A DNA stretch of 5,640 nt from Clostridia bacterium. GTDB taxonomy: Bacteria; Bacillota; UBA994; PWPR01. Where the stretch lies: the NCBI GenBank assembly GCA_003557085.1, contig PWPR01000228.1, positions 1 through 5,640 of the forward strand, written 5' to 3'. The notes under the pieces are model-generated. The model did not search any database, was not told the origin of the DNA, and saw nothing but the letters and a program-made list of their open reading frames with translations. Shown here piece by piece: positions 5,527-5,640 of this stretch (position 1 is the first letter of the stretch; each line of letters starts with the position of its first letter). A program made the position numbers and the translations under genes.

Positions 5527-5533
5527 AAGCTGC

Positions 5534-5595
5534 TTTGAGTATGTCCAGTAAATGATTTTTAATGCACAGCATCTTACTCAAAGATGCTCTATAAT
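5534..5595 (+). promoter_or_regulatory. Overlapping alternative hairpins and a -10-like box
   Basis: AGCATCTT (5568-5575) pairs perfectly with AAGATGCT (5581-5588) around a 5-nt loop. TTTGAGTA (5534-5541) pairs perfectly with TACTCAAA (5575-5582), which spans that loop, so the two stems exclude one another. TATAAT follows at 5590-5595 with no good -35. This may be an operator or promoter region for a gene to the right, or part of a regulatory leader. Confidence 0.35.
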
Positions 5596-5640
5596 AAACT
5601 CATATGACCTAAAATGTTCATAAAAAGAAAGGGTGTATGG

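Larger units (their letters stand above)
5331..5640. other. Non-coding region at the right end of the window
   Basis: No credible gene is visible in these 310 bases. The stretch holds a long terminator-like hairpin (5339-5416), a second weak hairpin with a T-tract (5498-5526), a 9-bp direct repeat AAGAACTAT (5463-5471 and 5495-5503) and overlapping inverted repeats with a TATAAT (5534-5595). The last part looks like the upstream region of a gene starting beyond, or just at, the window edge. Confidence 0.55.

Noticed and set aside
5637..5640. A possible start codon ATG at 5637 preceded by AAAGGG
   Set aside because: The purine-rich run is only about 3 nt from the ATG, shorter than the 4-8 nt spacing of the other genes here, and just four bases of the frame are visible. 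It cannot be called as a gene.
1..5640. CRISPR array, defence island or biosynthetic cluster
   Set aside because: There are no regularly spaced repeats, no nuclease, helicase, restriction or toxin genes, and no operon-like grouping; the three complete genes are separate units.

Overview
The window reads as a chromosomal segment of an anaerobic, low-GC Gram-positive bacterium (Firmicutes, Clostridia-like). The DNA is visibly AT-rich. All three complete genes have strong AGGAGG-type ribosome binding sites, codons favour A/T in the third position, and one gene encodes a many-cysteine Fe-S protein of a kind expected in anaerobes. I cannot name the genus.

Layout from left to right: (1) positions 1-220 are the right end of an IS3-family insertion sequence, with the last 62 codons of its DDE transposase (+ strand) and the likely terminal inverted repeat ending in CA at 220. 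(2) A bidirectional-looking terminator hairpin (279-306) separates the IS from a convergent minus-strand gene. (3) The minus-strand gene at 335-1690 encodes a 451-residue protein with an N-terminal winged-helix-like segment, a central cysteine-rich module and two ferredoxin-type 4Fe-4S clusters. It has a consensus extended -10 promoter directly upstream. (4) A 546-base non-coding divergent region follows. (5) The + strand gene at 2237-3832 is a complete D-aminoacylase (N-acyl-D-amino-acid deacylase family amidohydrolase). (6) A 646-base non-coding stretch contains an elaborate nested hairpin, a competing terminator-like hairpin, and a chain of smaller inverted repeats. (7) The + strand gene at 4479-5330 encodes a single-pass membrane protein with a cytoplasmic GYF_2 (DUF4339) domain and an extracytoplasmic domain I do not recognise. 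(8) The last 310 bases are non-coding, with a long terminator-like hairpin and further inverted repeats that may lead into a gene beyond the window.

The three genes do not look like an operon. They are separated by long spacers, the first is divergent from the other two, and each appears to have its own signals. No shared pathway can be read from them. Only about 71% of the window is coding, which is low for a bacterium. The least explained part is the structured non-coding DNA at 3833-4478. I see no CRISPR array, tRNA, rRNA, known riboswitch consensus or recognisable defence system here.
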